Assembly: GCA_040768845.1 (NCBI GenBank)
Contig: JAXGME010000008.1
Span: 186,001 to 250,000, forward strand
Source: JAEZHK01 sp040768845
Lineage (GTDB): Bacteria; Bacillota; Clostridia; Christensenellales; Aristaeellaceae
DNA: 64,000 bases
Direction: 5' to 3'
Part shown: in pieces, positions 42,628 to 51,940 of the stretch
Layout: every line of letters starts with the position of its first letter
Numbering within the stretch: the first letter of the stretch is position 1
Made by a program: the position numbers and the translations under genes
The notes under the pieces: generated by a model
Databases searched by the model: none
Told to the model about the DNA's origin: nothing
The model's input: only the letters and a program-made list of their open reading frames with translations

Positions 42628-43683
42628 CTACTTCCGGAGCACCTGCCGGTTGGCGACGAACCCCGGGGTTTCGCCGCGCAAAAGCTTCAGGGCCTGTTTT
42701 CTCATCAGGTTCGGCGCGTTCCAATAGGACGCCCGCGTATCGCCCGCCCGGTGGTTGGACAGCGTCAGGTTGTCCAGGCGGATCAGCTCGCTGTCGGCGG
42801 GGAGCGGCTCCGCATCGAACACATCGACCGCGGCGCCCTGAATGGCGTTGTCCTTCAGGGTGCGGATCAGCGCGTCGGTGTCCACAAGGCCCGAGCGGGC
42901 GGTGTTGATCAGATAGGCCGTCTTTTTCATCAGCGCAAATTCCTTTTCGCCGATCATCTTCTCGGTCTGCTTCGTCAGCCTGACGTGCAGGGAAATGATG
43001 TCCGCCTCCCGGATCAGGTCTTCGAGCTTCATCGGGCGGAAGCCCGCCCGGCGGATCACATCGTCCGGCACAAACGGATCTGAAACCAGAATGGTCGTAT
43101 CGAAGCTCCTGAGCTTTTCGCAGACGAGCTGCCCGTTCTGGCCAAAGCCCACGATCCCGATCTTCAGCTCCGTCAGCTCCGGGATGAAGCCGGAGTTTGG
43201 ATAAAACTCCCGCCACTTCCCCTCCCTGAGCGCGAGGTGGGAGCGGGCGATGTTTCTGGTTTCCGCAAGCATCATGCCCACCGTGTATTCGGCCACGGCG
43301 TTGGAATTGTGGTGCGGGGTATGGATCACGGGAATCCCGCGCCTTGTCGCTTCCTCGAGGTCGATATTTTCAAGGCCGCCGCGCGCCGAGACGATGAGCT
43401 TCAGGTTTTTTGCCCTTTGGATGACCTCCTTGCACACCGGGCAAATGTGGACGACGAGCACGTCCGCGTCCTCGATCATCGCGGGCATGTCTTCCGGGCA
43501 GGGGACGCCGGACGGCCCGTTCAGCTCAAGCTGCCGCCAGACGTTCCGGATGTCCGCCCTCGTCTTCACCACAAAATCAAGCTTATCATAGGAAGAGATG
43601 TACTCCTCCATGCCGTCTCCGTGGAAAAAGCCCTCCAGGATGTCGGTCGGGAGCAGGTAATCGCCAATGACAAGACCCTTCAT
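42628..43683 (-). CDS. D-isomer-specific 2-hydroxyacid dehydrogenase
   Basis: 351 aa from ATG 43683 after GGAGGGT. NAD-binding domain GIVGFGQNGQLV, then the catalytic positions Arg in NTARSGLVDTDAL, Glu in DVFDAEPLP and His in LSNHRAGDT. The HRAGDT motif replaces the usual HIAGAT but keeps the catalytic His. Substrate-binding SARGGLENID is standard. Probably acts on an acid from sugar oxidation. Lies between the kinase and the TIM-barrel gene. Confidence 0.88.
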   Translation of the reverse strand: MKGLVIGDYLLPTDILEGFFHGDGMEEYISSYDKLDFVVKTRADIRNVWRQLELNGPSGVPCPEDMPAMIEDADVLVVHICPVCKEVIQRAKNLKLIVSARGGLENIDLEEATRRGIPVIHTPHHNSNAVAEYTVGMMLAETRNIARSHLALREGKWREFYPNSGFIPELTELKIGIVGFGQNGQLVCEKLRSFDTTILVSDPFVPDDVIRRAGFRPMKLEDLIREADIISLHVRLTKQTEKMIGEKEFALMKKTAYLINTARSGLVDTDALIRTLKDNAIQGAAVDVFDAEPLPADSELIRLDNLTLSNHRAGDTRASYWNAPNLMRKQALKLLRGETPGFVANRQVLRK

Positions 43684-43698
43684 AAACATACCCTCCGT

Positions 43699-44910
43699 TT
43701 ATTTTTCCGCTTCGTCCAGCCTTGCAACCGCATCGTCCAGCGTCATTCCGTCCTCCGGGATATACCGCTTCCAGCAGGCCACCGTCTCCTTCAGATCCTC
43801 GAGGGCGTCGTGCGGATAGGACACGTTGGAAATGAAGATTTCAAAGGCGAGCGTCACATGGTCCGCCTTGGGGGGCATGCCGTCCTCCGCCGGGGCGTCA
43901 AAGCTCTCCTTCAGGGTCCGGAGAAGCCGGGCGGGCGCAATGATCCCGTTTTTGTTCGTCTCCTTCGTGAAGGGCGCGTGGGACGACTTGACACCGTCCG
44001 TCTGCTGCATGTGCATGATGGGCGAATACGCGCCCATCGAACGGACCCATTCATAAGGGTCGTCGTCCTTCCCGCTGAACGAGAACATGTAGGGATGGCT
44101 GTCCCTCAGCGCGCTGACCGCGTCCCGGGCAAAGGCGGCGTCCGTCTTTTCCGGCCGCTTCGCCTGCTCGTACACCTTCCGGTACATGCAATCCGGCCCG
44201 AGCCAGATGTCCCTTGTGCGGCCCTGGCCGCGCACCTGGGCCACCGCTTGCGCCACCGCCTCGGCGGAAGGCATGCGAAAGCGCCTTTGCCCGACCATGT
44301 GGCCGACGTCGTTGGCGATGTAAAACGGCCTGCCGCCGATTTTGTAGATATCCCGGAGCATCCGACGGGCGGATTCAATGGTAAAGGGCGGCTGATAGGG
44401 CGCGTACATCTGCTCGCAGCACAGGTTCACGCGGTTGTGCGCCCAGGCATACCGGGCAAGCTGCGCAAAGCATTCGTTGGCCCGCCCGACGGCCGCCCCG
44501 TACTTTTCCGGGGAACCCAGATCCTCCTCGCTGATGGCGTGGAAGGAAAACCCGATGTCGGCGCCCAGCTGACCCGCCTTGCAGATGAGGGGCTTGAACC
44601 AGTCCTCCACAAGCTTGTTCCGCACCCTCGCATCGGGGTGGGCCAGCCCCGCGGTTCTGTAGGTCTGGTAGCCGGTAAAGAAGGAACGCACGCGGATGCC
44701 GTGCGCCGTCTCAAGGGCCTTGACCTCCTCCACCCAGTCGTCCAGATAGGACGCCGGAAGGAAGAGCGGGTCCACCTCGTTGTCGGTGCTGGCCTCAATG
44801 CTGGTGGCGCCCATCGCCTTGATCACCTGAAACCATTGGGCGGGCGTAATCCAGCGCTTGATCGCAAAGCAGTTGTCCATCGCAAGATAGAGCTTTGGTG
44901 AATGTGACAT
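43699..44910 (-). CDS. TIM-barrel sugar isomerase/epimerase-like protein
   Basis: 403 aa. Xylose-isomerase-like TIM barrel (AP endonuclease 2 superfamily): LAMDNCFAIKRW, IEASTDNEVDPLFL, VNLCCEQMYAPYQPP, YIANDVGHMVGQRRF, DPYEWVRSMGAYSPIMHMQQTDG and HVTLAFEIFISN. His, Asp and Glu residues at strand ends suggest a divalent metal site. It probably isomerises or epimerises the sugar before phosphorylation. Exact reaction is unknown. First gene of the leftward unit. Confidence 0.78.
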   Translation of the reverse strand: MSHSPKLYLAMDNCFAIKRWITPAQWFQVIKAMGATSIEASTDNEVDPLFLPASYLDDWVEEVKALETAHGIRVRSFFTGYQTYRTAGLAHPDARVRNKLVEDWFKPLICKAGQLGADIGFSFHAISEEDLGSPEKYGAAVGRANECFAQLARYAWAHNRVNLCCEQMYAPYQPPFTIESARRMLRDIYKIGGRPFYIANDVGHMVGQRRFRMPSAEAVAQAVAQVRGQGRTRDIWLGPDCMYRKVYEQAKRPEKTDAAFARDAVSALRDSHPYMFSFSGKDDDPYEWVRSMGAYSPIMHMQQTDGVKSSHAPFTKETNKNGIIAPARLLRTLKESFDAPAEDGMPPKADHVTLAFEIFISNVSYPHDALEDLKETVACWKRYIPEDGMTLDDAVARLDEAEK

Positions 44911-45276
44911 ACGGCCTCCCGGATCATTGTTATTTCTAACTCCATATTCTATACGCGGCGCGGCCCCATCGTCAACATGAAAACTGTGACTTATTTGTTA
45001 ATAGTGCTCTTTTTTGGCCAAATTCCTCTCAATTTTCATTATAAAATGAAATATTACGAACAACGCTGGCTGGCGCAGCCCATATTTTCCCTTCTGAAGC
45101 CCGAGAAAACAAGCTGTGTGCAGTTTTTTCGCCAGGCTTCTTCATATTTCCCGCGAGGAATTGCGGAAATTGGCGCCAAGATACGCGCCGATAATTTGTA
45201 CAAAACGCCCATTGACAGATTATTCACGATGATTCATCATTATTATGTGATTTAAATAACAAATGTGGAGGCAGAA
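44911..45276. other. 366-nt divergent control region
   Basis: AT-rich gap between the leftward catabolic genes and the rightward dehydrogenase-transporter operon. It contains a TATAAT on the minus strand near 45040 within TTTCAT/ATGAAA inverted repeats, and TTGACA at about 45212 on the plus strand with poor spacing to a -10. No gene seen. Confidence 0.5.
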
Positions 45277-46323
45277 ATGTTATCTTTTTCCTATGACGGT
45301 CCCGGAAAGCTTGCGTTGCGGGAAACAGAGGTTCCCAAGGCTTCGGAAACCAGCGCGGTCATCAAGGTAAACGCCACATCCATTTGCGGCACGGACCTGA
45401 GAACCTACCGGTTCGGCTCCTCAAAGATTCACGGGCTTCCGCGGATCATCGGGCACGAGGCCGTGGGCACCATCGTGGAGAAGGGCGGCCGCGTAAAGGG
45501 CTTTGAGGTCGGGGATCGCGTTCAGATCGCGCCGGCCATCGGCTGCGGACACTGTCCGTCCTGCAAAAAGGGAAAGACCAATCTCTGCAACAACCTCAAG
45601 ACCATCGGCTTTGACTTTAGCGGAACCTTCGCGGAGTACATGGAGATTCCGGCCGAAGCCTTCGAGCAGGACCACGTGACGCTGGTTCCCGAAAACCTCA
45701 AGTCGGTCGAGGCGGTGCTGGCGGAACCCATCGCGTGCGTCTACAACGCCCAGGAATACCTGCGCATCGGCCAGGGCGACACCGTGGCGATCTTCGGCTC
45801 CGGGTTCATCGGCACCATGCACGCAGAGCTCGCGTTCCGCAAGGGCGCGTCGAAGGTCTTCCTCATTGAAGTCAACGAAACCAGAATCAACACGGCCCGG
45901 GAAATTCATCCCGCGCTGATCGCGATCAATTCCAACAAGGAGGACTTCCGGCGGATCGTTCTGGACAATACGGACGGAGAAGGCGTTGACGTGGCGATCG
46001 TCGCCTGCTCCGTCGGCCCCGCCCAGACCAACGCCATGAGCATCATCGGGAAGGCGGGGCGCGTCAGCCTGTTTGGCGGGCTTCCAGGGGAAAGCACCTG
46101 CTTTATCGACAGCAACATCATCCACTACAAGGAAGTTGGCGTGTTCGGGTGCCACGCCTCCACGGTCGCGCAGAACAGAATGGTCCTGGAAATGATGAGC
46201 GAGGGGAAGCTGGATGTGTCCCCCTTCACAAAGCGGACATTCGCGCTGCGCGAGATCAACGAGGCGTTCCAGGCGATCAGCAACGAGACCATCCTCAAAG
46301 CAATCCTTGTGCCGGGGGAGTGA
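45277..46323 (+). CDS. zinc-dependent alcohol dehydrogenase (sorbitol/threonine DH type)
   Basis: 348 aa from ATG 45277 with GTGGAGG upstream. Medium-chain dehydrogenase: catalytic zinc Cys in SICGTDLR and GHEAVG, structural zinc cluster CGHCPSCKKGKTNLC, and AIFGSGFIGTMHAELAF NAD-binding loop. Probably oxidises a polyol taken up by the following transporter. Confidence 0.9.
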   Translation: MLSFSYDGPGKLALRETEVPKASETSAVIKVNATSICGTDLRTYRFGSSKIHGLPRIIGHEAVGTIVEKGGRVKGFEVGDRVQIAPAIGCGHCPSCKKGKTNLCNNLKTIGFDFSGTFAEYMEIPAEAFEQDHVTLVPENLKSVEAVLAEPIACVYNAQEYLRIGQGDTVAIFGSGFIGTMHAELAFRKGASKVFLIEVNETRINTAREIHPALIAINSNKEDFRRIVLDNTDGEGVDVAIVACSVGPAQTNAMSIIGKAGRVSLFGGLPGESTCFIDSNIIHYKEVGVFGCHASTVAQNRMVLEMMSEGKLDVSPFTKRTFALREINEAFQAISNETILKAILVPGE

Positions 46324-46330
46324 CGAAGCC

Positions 46331-47830
46331 GTGAGCAGCTCTGTTTTGGAAATGCGGCGGATCAGAAAGACGTATTCCGGCGTCACCGTCCTCAAGGATG
46401 TGGATCTCGCCCTGGAGGAAGGGCAGATTATCGGCCTGGTGGGGGAGAACGGCGCCGGAAAGTCCACGATGATGAAGATCCTGTCCGGAGGGATACAGCC
46501 TGACAGCGGCGAGATCCTGATCGACGGGGCGAAGGTCGAGGTCAGCAGTCCGATTGTTGCCCGCAAGCTGCGCATCGCGATGGTTCAGCAGGAGCTGAGC
46601 CTCATTCCGACGCTTTCCGTTACGGACAACATTGTGCTGGGCCGCGAACAGACGAACGGGCCCTTCAAGGTGTTCAATAAAGAGGCAAACCGGCAGTACG
46701 CAAAGCGCGCCCTGGAGATGATGAACCTGGACTTCAGGCTGGACGAGAAGGTCGGCCGCCTGAGCGTGGCCAACCAGCAGCTCATCGAGATCGCCCGGTG
46801 CCTCGTCAGCAATCCGCGGGTGCTGATCCTCGACGAGCCGACCACGGCGCTCACCCTGGTGGAGGCGGAATCCCTGCTTGAACGCATGAAGGAGCTCCGG
46901 GACCGGGGGACGTCGATCATCTTTATCTCTCACAAGCTGGAGGAGATCATCCGCGTTTCGGACAAGATGATCATCATGCGGGACGGCTGCAAGGTGGGCG
47001 AAGTTTCTTCCGGCGAACTGAAGCGGCTCGAGCTCATCAAGCTGATGGTCGGCGACAAGCAGTTCTTCCAGCGCGAGCACCGGGAAATCGGCACCATTCA
47101 AAAGCTGCCGATGGCCCTGGAGGTCAAAAACCTCTGCCGCGAGGGAAAGTTCCGCGACATCAGCTTCGACGTGCACAAGGGCGAGGTGTTCGGCTTCTTC
47201 GGCCTGAAGGGGGCCGGGCGAAGCGAGCTTCTGATGGCCATCTTCGGCGCGGACAGGATTGACAGCGGCGAGATCGTCCTGGACGGCGTTTCGGGGGCGC
47301 CCGCCAGCCCGTACGACGCGATCCAGAAGGGCATCGGCTTTGTCACCGAGGACCGGAAGCTGTCCGGAATCATGCCGACGATGGACATCAAAAACAACAT
47401 CATGGTCTCCAACTACCGAAGCATCGCCTCCCCCCTGGGGAGCGTCAACGAGAAGGCGCTGGCCCAGACCTGCGACGAGTATGTGAAAAAGCTGGATATT
47501 AAAATCTCCAGCCACCGGCAGCATGTGAACCGGCTCAGCGGCGGCAATCAGCAAAAGGTGATGATCGCGCGCTGGCTGCACACCAACAGCAAGGTGCTCG
47601 TCTTTGACGAACCCACAAAGGGCGTGGACGTGGGCGCGAAGCAGGACATTTACCTGCAGATCAACAAGCTGGCTCAGGACGGCAAGGCCGTCGTCGTGAT
47701 TTCGTCCGAGCTCGAAGAGGTCATGCTGCTTTGCGACAGGGTGGCCGTGATGCGGGAGGGGCAGATTCTGAACATCCTCGACGGCGAGGACATCAAGGCC
47801 AACACCATTATGCACTACGCGGCTGGCTGA
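46331..47830 (+). CDS. sugar ABC transporter ATPase (RbsA/MglA family)
   Basis: 499 aa from GTG 46331, with two fused nucleotide-binding domains as in the RbsA/XylG/MglA family. Domain 1: GENGAGKSTMMKIL, LSVANQQLIEIAR, LILDEPTTAL. Domain 2: degenerate P-loop GLKGAGRSELL, LSGGNQQKVMIARWL, VFDEPTKGVDVGAKQDIY. Drives import of a monosaccharide or polyol. Follows the dehydrogenase by 7 nt. Confidence 0.94.
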   Translation: MSSSVLEMRRIRKTYSGVTVLKDVDLALEEGQIIGLVGENGAGKSTMMKILSGGIQPDSGEILIDGAKVEVSSPIVARKLRIAMVQQELSLIPTLSVTDNIVLGREQTNGPFKVFNKEANRQYAKRALEMMNLDFRLDEKVGRLSVANQQLIEIARCLVSNPRVLILDEPTTALTLVEAESLLERMKELRDRGTSIIFISHKLEEIIRVSDKMIIMRDGCKVGEVSSGELKRLELIKLMVGDKQFFQREHREIGTIQKLPMALEVKNLCREGKFRDISFDVHKGEVFGFFGLKGAGRSELLMAIFGADRIDSGEIVLDGVSGAPASPYDAIQKGIGFVTEDRKLSGIMPTMDIKNNIMVSNYRSIASPLGSVNEKALAQTCDEYVKKLDIKISSHRQHVNRLSGGNQQKVMIARWLHTNSKVLVFDEPTKGVDVGAKQDIYLQINKLAQDGKAVVVISSELEEVMLLCDRVAVMREGQILNILDGEDIKANTIMHYAAG

Positions 47831-47858
47831 TCAATACGAAAATGAAGAAGGTAAGAGC

Positions 47859-48818
47859 ATGATGTCAGAAAAGAAAGACGATATCAAGATGCTGTTCAGG
47901 GACAATATCGTCGTGCTGTTTTTGTTGCTCATCATTGTTATACTGTCCATTGCCAGCCCATACTTTCTGAATCTGGGCAATCTCATGGATGTCGCCAAGC
48001 AGGCGTCCATCAACGGCATCATCGCGCTGGGCATGACGTACGTCATAACCACCGGAGGGATCGACCTTTCGGTCGGGGCGGTCTGGGCGCTGAGCGGCGT
48101 CGTCGTCGCCCTTCTGATGAACGCCGGGGTCGCCTGGCCCCTGGCCTGCGCCGCGGGCATCGCGGTGGGCATTTTGTGCGGGCTCTCCACCGGGCTTTTG
48201 GTGACCAAGGGCAAGATGCAGCCCTTTATCGCGACGCTGGCGACGATGAACGTGTATCGGGGCATTGCGCTCATCATCACCGGCGGCTACACGGTGTACA
48301 ACCTTCCCGCGTCCTTCCGCGAGATCGGCGGCGGCATGCTCCTTGACATCATTCCCATGCCGGTCATCGTGTTCGCCGTCATCTTCCTGATTTCCTGGTT
48401 CATCTTCTCAAAACAGGTCAAGGGCCGCCATCTGACCGCGATCGGAAACAACATGGAGGCGGCGCGCCTCTCCGGCATCGGCGTCGAAAAGACGATTTGC
48501 TGGGCCTATATCTACAGCGGAATCATGTGCGCCATCGGCGGCGGGATTGTCGCCACGGCCCGCCTGAGCGCCGCCGAGCCGACCATCGGCAGCGGCGCCG
48601 AGCTTGACGCGATCGCCGCGGTGGTCATTGGCGGCACCTCCATGTCGGGCGGCGAGTCGAGAATTTCCGGAACGCTGGTGGGTGCCGTCCTCATCAGCGC
48701 GATGAACAACGGCCTGACGCTTCTGAACGTGCCAACCTACTATAAGATCGTGGTTGTCGGCCTGATTCTGATCGCGGCGATGCTGCTGGATTCGTTCGGC
48801 AAGAAAAAGCGCAAGTAG
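47859..48818 (+). CDS. sugar ABC transporter permease (RbsC family)
   Basis: 319 aa, 8-10 hydrophobic helices. Family motifs: QASINGIIALGMTYVITTGGIDLSVGAVWALSG, FIATLATMNVYRGIALIITGG, ALSGIGV-type EAARLSGIGVEKTICWAYIYSG, AIAAVVIGGTSMSGGESRISGTLVGAVL. Membrane pore of the importer encoded with the flanking genes. Confidence 0.93.
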   Translation: MMSEKKDDIKMLFRDNIVVLFLLLIIVILSIASPYFLNLGNLMDVAKQASINGIIALGMTYVITTGGIDLSVGAVWALSGVVVALLMNAGVAWPLACAAGIAVGILCGLSTGLLVTKGKMQPFIATLATMNVYRGIALIITGGYTVYNLPASFREIGGGMLLDIIPMPVIVFAVIFLISWFIFSKQVKGRHLTAIGNNMEAARLSGIGVEKTICWAYIYSGIMCAIGGGIVATARLSAAEPTIGSGAELDAIAAVVIGGTSMSGGESRISGTLVGAVLISAMNNGLTLLNVPTYYKIVVVGLILIAAMLLDSFGKKKRK

Positions 48819-48859
48819 TTTTCCACGAATGTGGAAGAAAAAAGAGGAGGTTGCCTGTT

Positions 48860-49906
48860 ATGAAGAAACGGTTCCTGTCGGTCCTGCTGGCGCTTGTGCT
48901 GCTTTCCATGGGCGCGTTTGCGTCGGCGGAGGAGGTGTCCTTCCTGAGTGACGAAGCCGGGTTGACGAACGGTTCTTACCTCGAGAACGTCGGGACGCCC
49001 AAGGGGGATTACAAGGTCGCAAACATCACCAGAACCCTCATGAACGCCCACTGGGTGAAGAACAAGGAAGGCTTTGAGGCCGCGGGCGCGCACTACGGTG
49101 TGACGGCGGACGTCTTCGCGGTCCAGTCCGAGCAGGATGTCATGGATCAGCTGAACATTCTGGAAACCTGCATCGAGAAGGGCTACGACGCCGTGGTCGT
49201 GTCCCCCATCACGGAGCAGAACCTCCTGCCGGGCCTGAAGAAGGCCACCGAAGCCGGCATCGTCATCATCAACGTGGACACCGCCGAGATCAGCAAGAAG
49301 AGCGCCGAGGAGAACGACATCAAGATCACCACCTTCCTGGGCTCCAACAACTATGACTCCGGCAAGCTGGCCGCCGAGTTCATCAGCGAAAAGCTCGGCG
49401 ACAAGAGCGGCGAAGTCGCCATCATCGAAGGCAACCCCGGCGACACCTGCGCCATCGACCGGACCAACGGCTTTGCGGACGCCGCCAAGGATTCCGCCAA
49501 TCTGACGGTCGTGGCTTCCCAGACCGGCAAGTGGGACAGGCTCGAGTCGCTGAACGTCGCGACCAGCATTCTCAGGGCCAACCCCAAGGTGTGCGGCATT
49601 TACTGCAACAACGACACCATGGTCCTGGGCGTCATGCAGGCGGCCGCGGACCTGGGGTACGAGGTGCTCACCAGCGATACCTTTGACCGGGCCGGCGAAG
49701 AGAAGACCCTGCTCCTGATCGGCAACGACGGCGTTCCCGAGGCCATCCAGGCCGTCCAGGACGGCACCCTCACCGGCACCATCGCGCAGAAGCCCTACCT
49801 GATGGGCTACTCCGCGCTGGAGGCGGCCATCATCGCCCTCAACGGCGAAGAGGCGCCCGAAAGGTTCAATACGCCGGTCGCCCTGGTCACCAAGGCGGAC
49901 TTCTAG
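48860..49906 (+). CDS. sugar ABC transporter substrate-binding protein (RbsB-like)
   Basis: 348 aa from ATG 48860 with GAGGAGG upstream. Signal peptide about residues 1-23 (MKKRFLSVLLALVLLSMGAFASA). Type I periplasmic-binding fold: AVSPITEQ-like VVVSPITEQNLLPGLKKATEAGIVIINVD, GSNNYDSGKLAAEFI, GIYCNNDTMVLGVMQAA, IGNDGVPEAIQAVQDG, TGTIAQKPYLMGYSA. No lipobox Cys. Captures the sugar outside the cell. Confidence 0.93.
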   Translation: MKKRFLSVLLALVLLSMGAFASAEEVSFLSDEAGLTNGSYLENVGTPKGDYKVANITRTLMNAHWVKNKEGFEAAGAHYGVTADVFAVQSEQDVMDQLNILETCIEKGYDAVVVSPITEQNLLPGLKKATEAGIVIINVDTAEISKKSAEENDIKITTFLGSNNYDSGKLAAEFISEKLGDKSGEVAIIEGNPGDTCAIDRTNGFADAAKDSANLTVVASQTGKWDRLESLNVATSILRANPKVCGIYCNNDTMVLGVMQAAADLGYEVLTSDTFDRAGEEKTLLLIGNDGVPEAIQAVQDGTLTGTIAQKPYLMGYSALEAAIIALNGEEAPERFNTPVALVTKADF

Positions 49907-49948
49907 CATATCGCCGGGCGCCCCGGAAAAGCGCGCCGACCGAAGAAA

Positions 49949-49984
49949 CACGGCCCGTTCCCCGTGCCTGGGGGGCGGGCCGTG
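49949..49984. terminator. GC-rich hairpin after the transporter operon
   Basis: CACGGCCCG (49949-49957) pairs with CGGGCCGTG (49976-49984); no long T run. Lies between convergent genes and may end transcription from either side. Confidence 0.55.
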
Positions 49985-50119
49985 CGCTTTCCAAAGGCCG
50001 GCGCGGAGGCGCTCCGGGGCGGGCGGCTTCCGCCTTGTGCGCAAGGGGCCGCCTTGCGAGCGTTTTCCGGAACGTTGCAAGGCAGCCTCTCTGCGGTCCA
50101 GGCTCTGTCTTTTGCCCGG

Positions 50120-51940
50120 TTATTGGAGGGCGATTCCCTCATAGCTGATCTTCTGATCCTCGCCGCGGGTGTACCTGGAGAAGAACTCATCCCAAATCTT
50201 CCAGGCGAGTTCCGGGAAGTATGCGTGCGGCGAGTTCTCGACGAGCGCAAACTTGGCCAGCGGCGCGCATCCCGTCTGGTCGTAGATCGTAAAGGTGTTG
50301 TAGCGCCCGTTGACCAGGGAGGACGTCTTCGCCTTGTCGATATCAAGGCCGTTCATCTTGGCCCACTTGACCATCTGCTGGTAGTTGGCACCTTCCTGGG
50401 GCGAATCGCTAAACCCTCCCAGGTCGTGGTCCCCCACGATGCCGTACATCGGCATCGTGACATCGCTCGAATAGTGCTCGGGATCCCCGCCAAAGGGAAT
50501 GTCCATGCCGCCCACCGGCGCGGCCGCCGCGAACAGTTCCGGCATCGCGTCCGCCACCGCGCAGGTCATCATGCCGCCGTTGGAGTGCCCGGTCACGTAG
50601 CGGCGCGCGTCGTCCACGGCATAGTTTTCATCCATGTACGCCGCAACCGCCTTGATGAAGTTCAGATCCGCGTTGAGCTGTTCCTCGCTGCCGTTGAAAA
50701 TCCCGATGGTGCTGTTGTTGGTAAGCCACCGGGGCACGTTGTTGCCGGTGTGCGGATAGGCCTGCACAAATGCGCAGATCAGGCCCCGGTTCTCCGCCAC
50801 GCGCCACCATTCGGTGTCGGTGGTGAAGGCGCGCGCGGTCGAGGAATAGCCGTGAATGCACACCACCAACGGCATTTCCGCGTCGCCGGTATACGTGGAG
50901 GGCGTGTATACGTAGAATTCGCGCTTCAGACCGTCGACCTCGAGGGAGATCTTCCGCATGCCCAGATCTTCCGGCTCAAACGCCGCGCGCAGCGAACTGC
51001 CTGGGTCGCCCACAAAGCGGCGGATGCGGGAGAGGAACTTCGTCCAGATATCGGAATTGAAGTCCGCGCTGTACGCGAGCGCATCCGCCCGGTCGCTCAC
51101 CCAGACCTCGGCGATGGGCTGTTCGTTGTTCAGCTGATCTGTGGTCAGCCTGTCCGCCCGGAAAACGCGGCCATATGCATTGGTCAGCCCTTCATCCACA
51201 ACCTTGTCCGCCGCCTTCCAGTACTCGGCAACGGCGGCGTTGGCGCCCTCTTCGCCGCAGTTGATGATCCACGCGGGCACCGGAATGGTGTTGTTCGGGT
51301 ACTGCGCCAGCGGGCCGTCGTTATCGCCCGCCTCCACGTACGGAAAGCTGCCGGCGTTCCCGATCGTCTCCAGGAATTCGTCGGGAACCGCGCACCCGCC
51401 GATGGACACAATGCCGGCAAGCATCGCGGGATAGCTCATCGCCAGCTCATGGACCATCGTACCGCCCTCGCCGTAGCCCACCGCGTACAGCGCGCGCTCG
51501 TTCCAGTCCACCACCAGCTTGTTGCCCACGTAGTCGCTCAGCGCTGATTTCAGAAACGCGATGTCCTTCGCGGGGTCCTGAATGTTCCACTTGCCTTCGG
51601 GCGCCTCGGCGTACACCACACAAATCTCCTCGGCGTCGGCCACGGACTGCCACTGGGCATCCGCCGCCAGCTGCTCGGCGGTCGATCCGTCGGGACCGAG
51701 CACAAGCAACGTGTCCACGCAGGGGTAGGAATCGGCGGGGGTGTACACCACGATCTTGCCGCTGACAGAGGGTTCCTCCACATCCACATTCACCCTGATC
51801 AGCCCTGCCACCATGGGGCCGTAGGGGATGTCGGGGTTCCCGTACGCCTTCTCCGGGTCGTAGGTTTGAATCTCCTCGGCCATGCAGAAACCGGGAACCA
51901 GCAGAATTAGCGCGAGTATCAGGCTCAGCATCCTTCTCAT
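50120..51940 (-). CDS. secreted PHB-depolymerase/feruloyl-esterase-like protein with two alpha/beta hydrolase domains
   Basis: 606 aa with signal peptide (MRRMLSLILALILLVPGFCMA). The C-terminal domain (about 320-606) has an active esterase look: CIHGYSSTA (oxyanion), nucleophile in VTGHSNGGMMTCAVAD, a catalytic acid region near GIVGDHD, and His near NSPHAYFPE. The N-terminal domain (about 50-280) has the same fold, but its nucleophile elbow reads AVGYGEGGTM, with Gly where Ser is expected, so it is probably inactive. It may release acylated sugars outside the cell for the neighbouring importer. Confidence 0.82.
   Translation of the reverse strand: MRRMLSLILALILLVPGFCMAEEIQTYDPEKAYGNPDIPYGPMVAGLIRVNVDVEEPSVSGKIVVYTPADSYPCVDTLLVLGPDGSTAEQLAADAQWQSVADAEEICVVYAEAPEGKWNIQDPAKDIAFLKSALSDYVGNKLVVDWNERALYAVGYGEGGTMVHELAMSYPAMLAGIVSIGGCAVPDEFLETIGNAGSFPYVEAGDNDGPLAQYPNNTIPVPAWIINCGEEGANAAVAEYWKAADKVVDEGLTNAYGRVFRADRLTTDQLNNEQPIAEVWVSDRADALAYSADFNSDIWTKFLSRIRRFVGDPGSSLRAAFEPEDLGMRKISLEVDGLKREFYVYTPSTYTGDAEMPLVVCIHGYSSTARAFTTDTEWWRVAENRGLICAFVQAYPHTGNNVPRWLTNNSTIGIFNGSEEQLNADLNFIKAVAAYMDENYAVDDARRYVTGHSNGGMMTCAVADAMPELFAAAAPVGGMDIPFGGDPEHYSSDVTMPMYGIVGDHDLGGFSDSPQEGANYQQMVKWAKMNGLDIDKAKTSSLVNGRYNTFTIYDQTGCAPLAKFALVENSPHAYFPELAWKIWDEFFSRYTRGEDQKISYEGIALQ

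Noticed and set aside
37992..49906. AI-2 uptake (Lsr) locus
   Set aside because: RbsABC-type genes, an FGGY kinase and a DeoC-like aldolase recall Lsr, but the kinase is of the ribulokinase type and LsrG or LsrR-like genes are missing.
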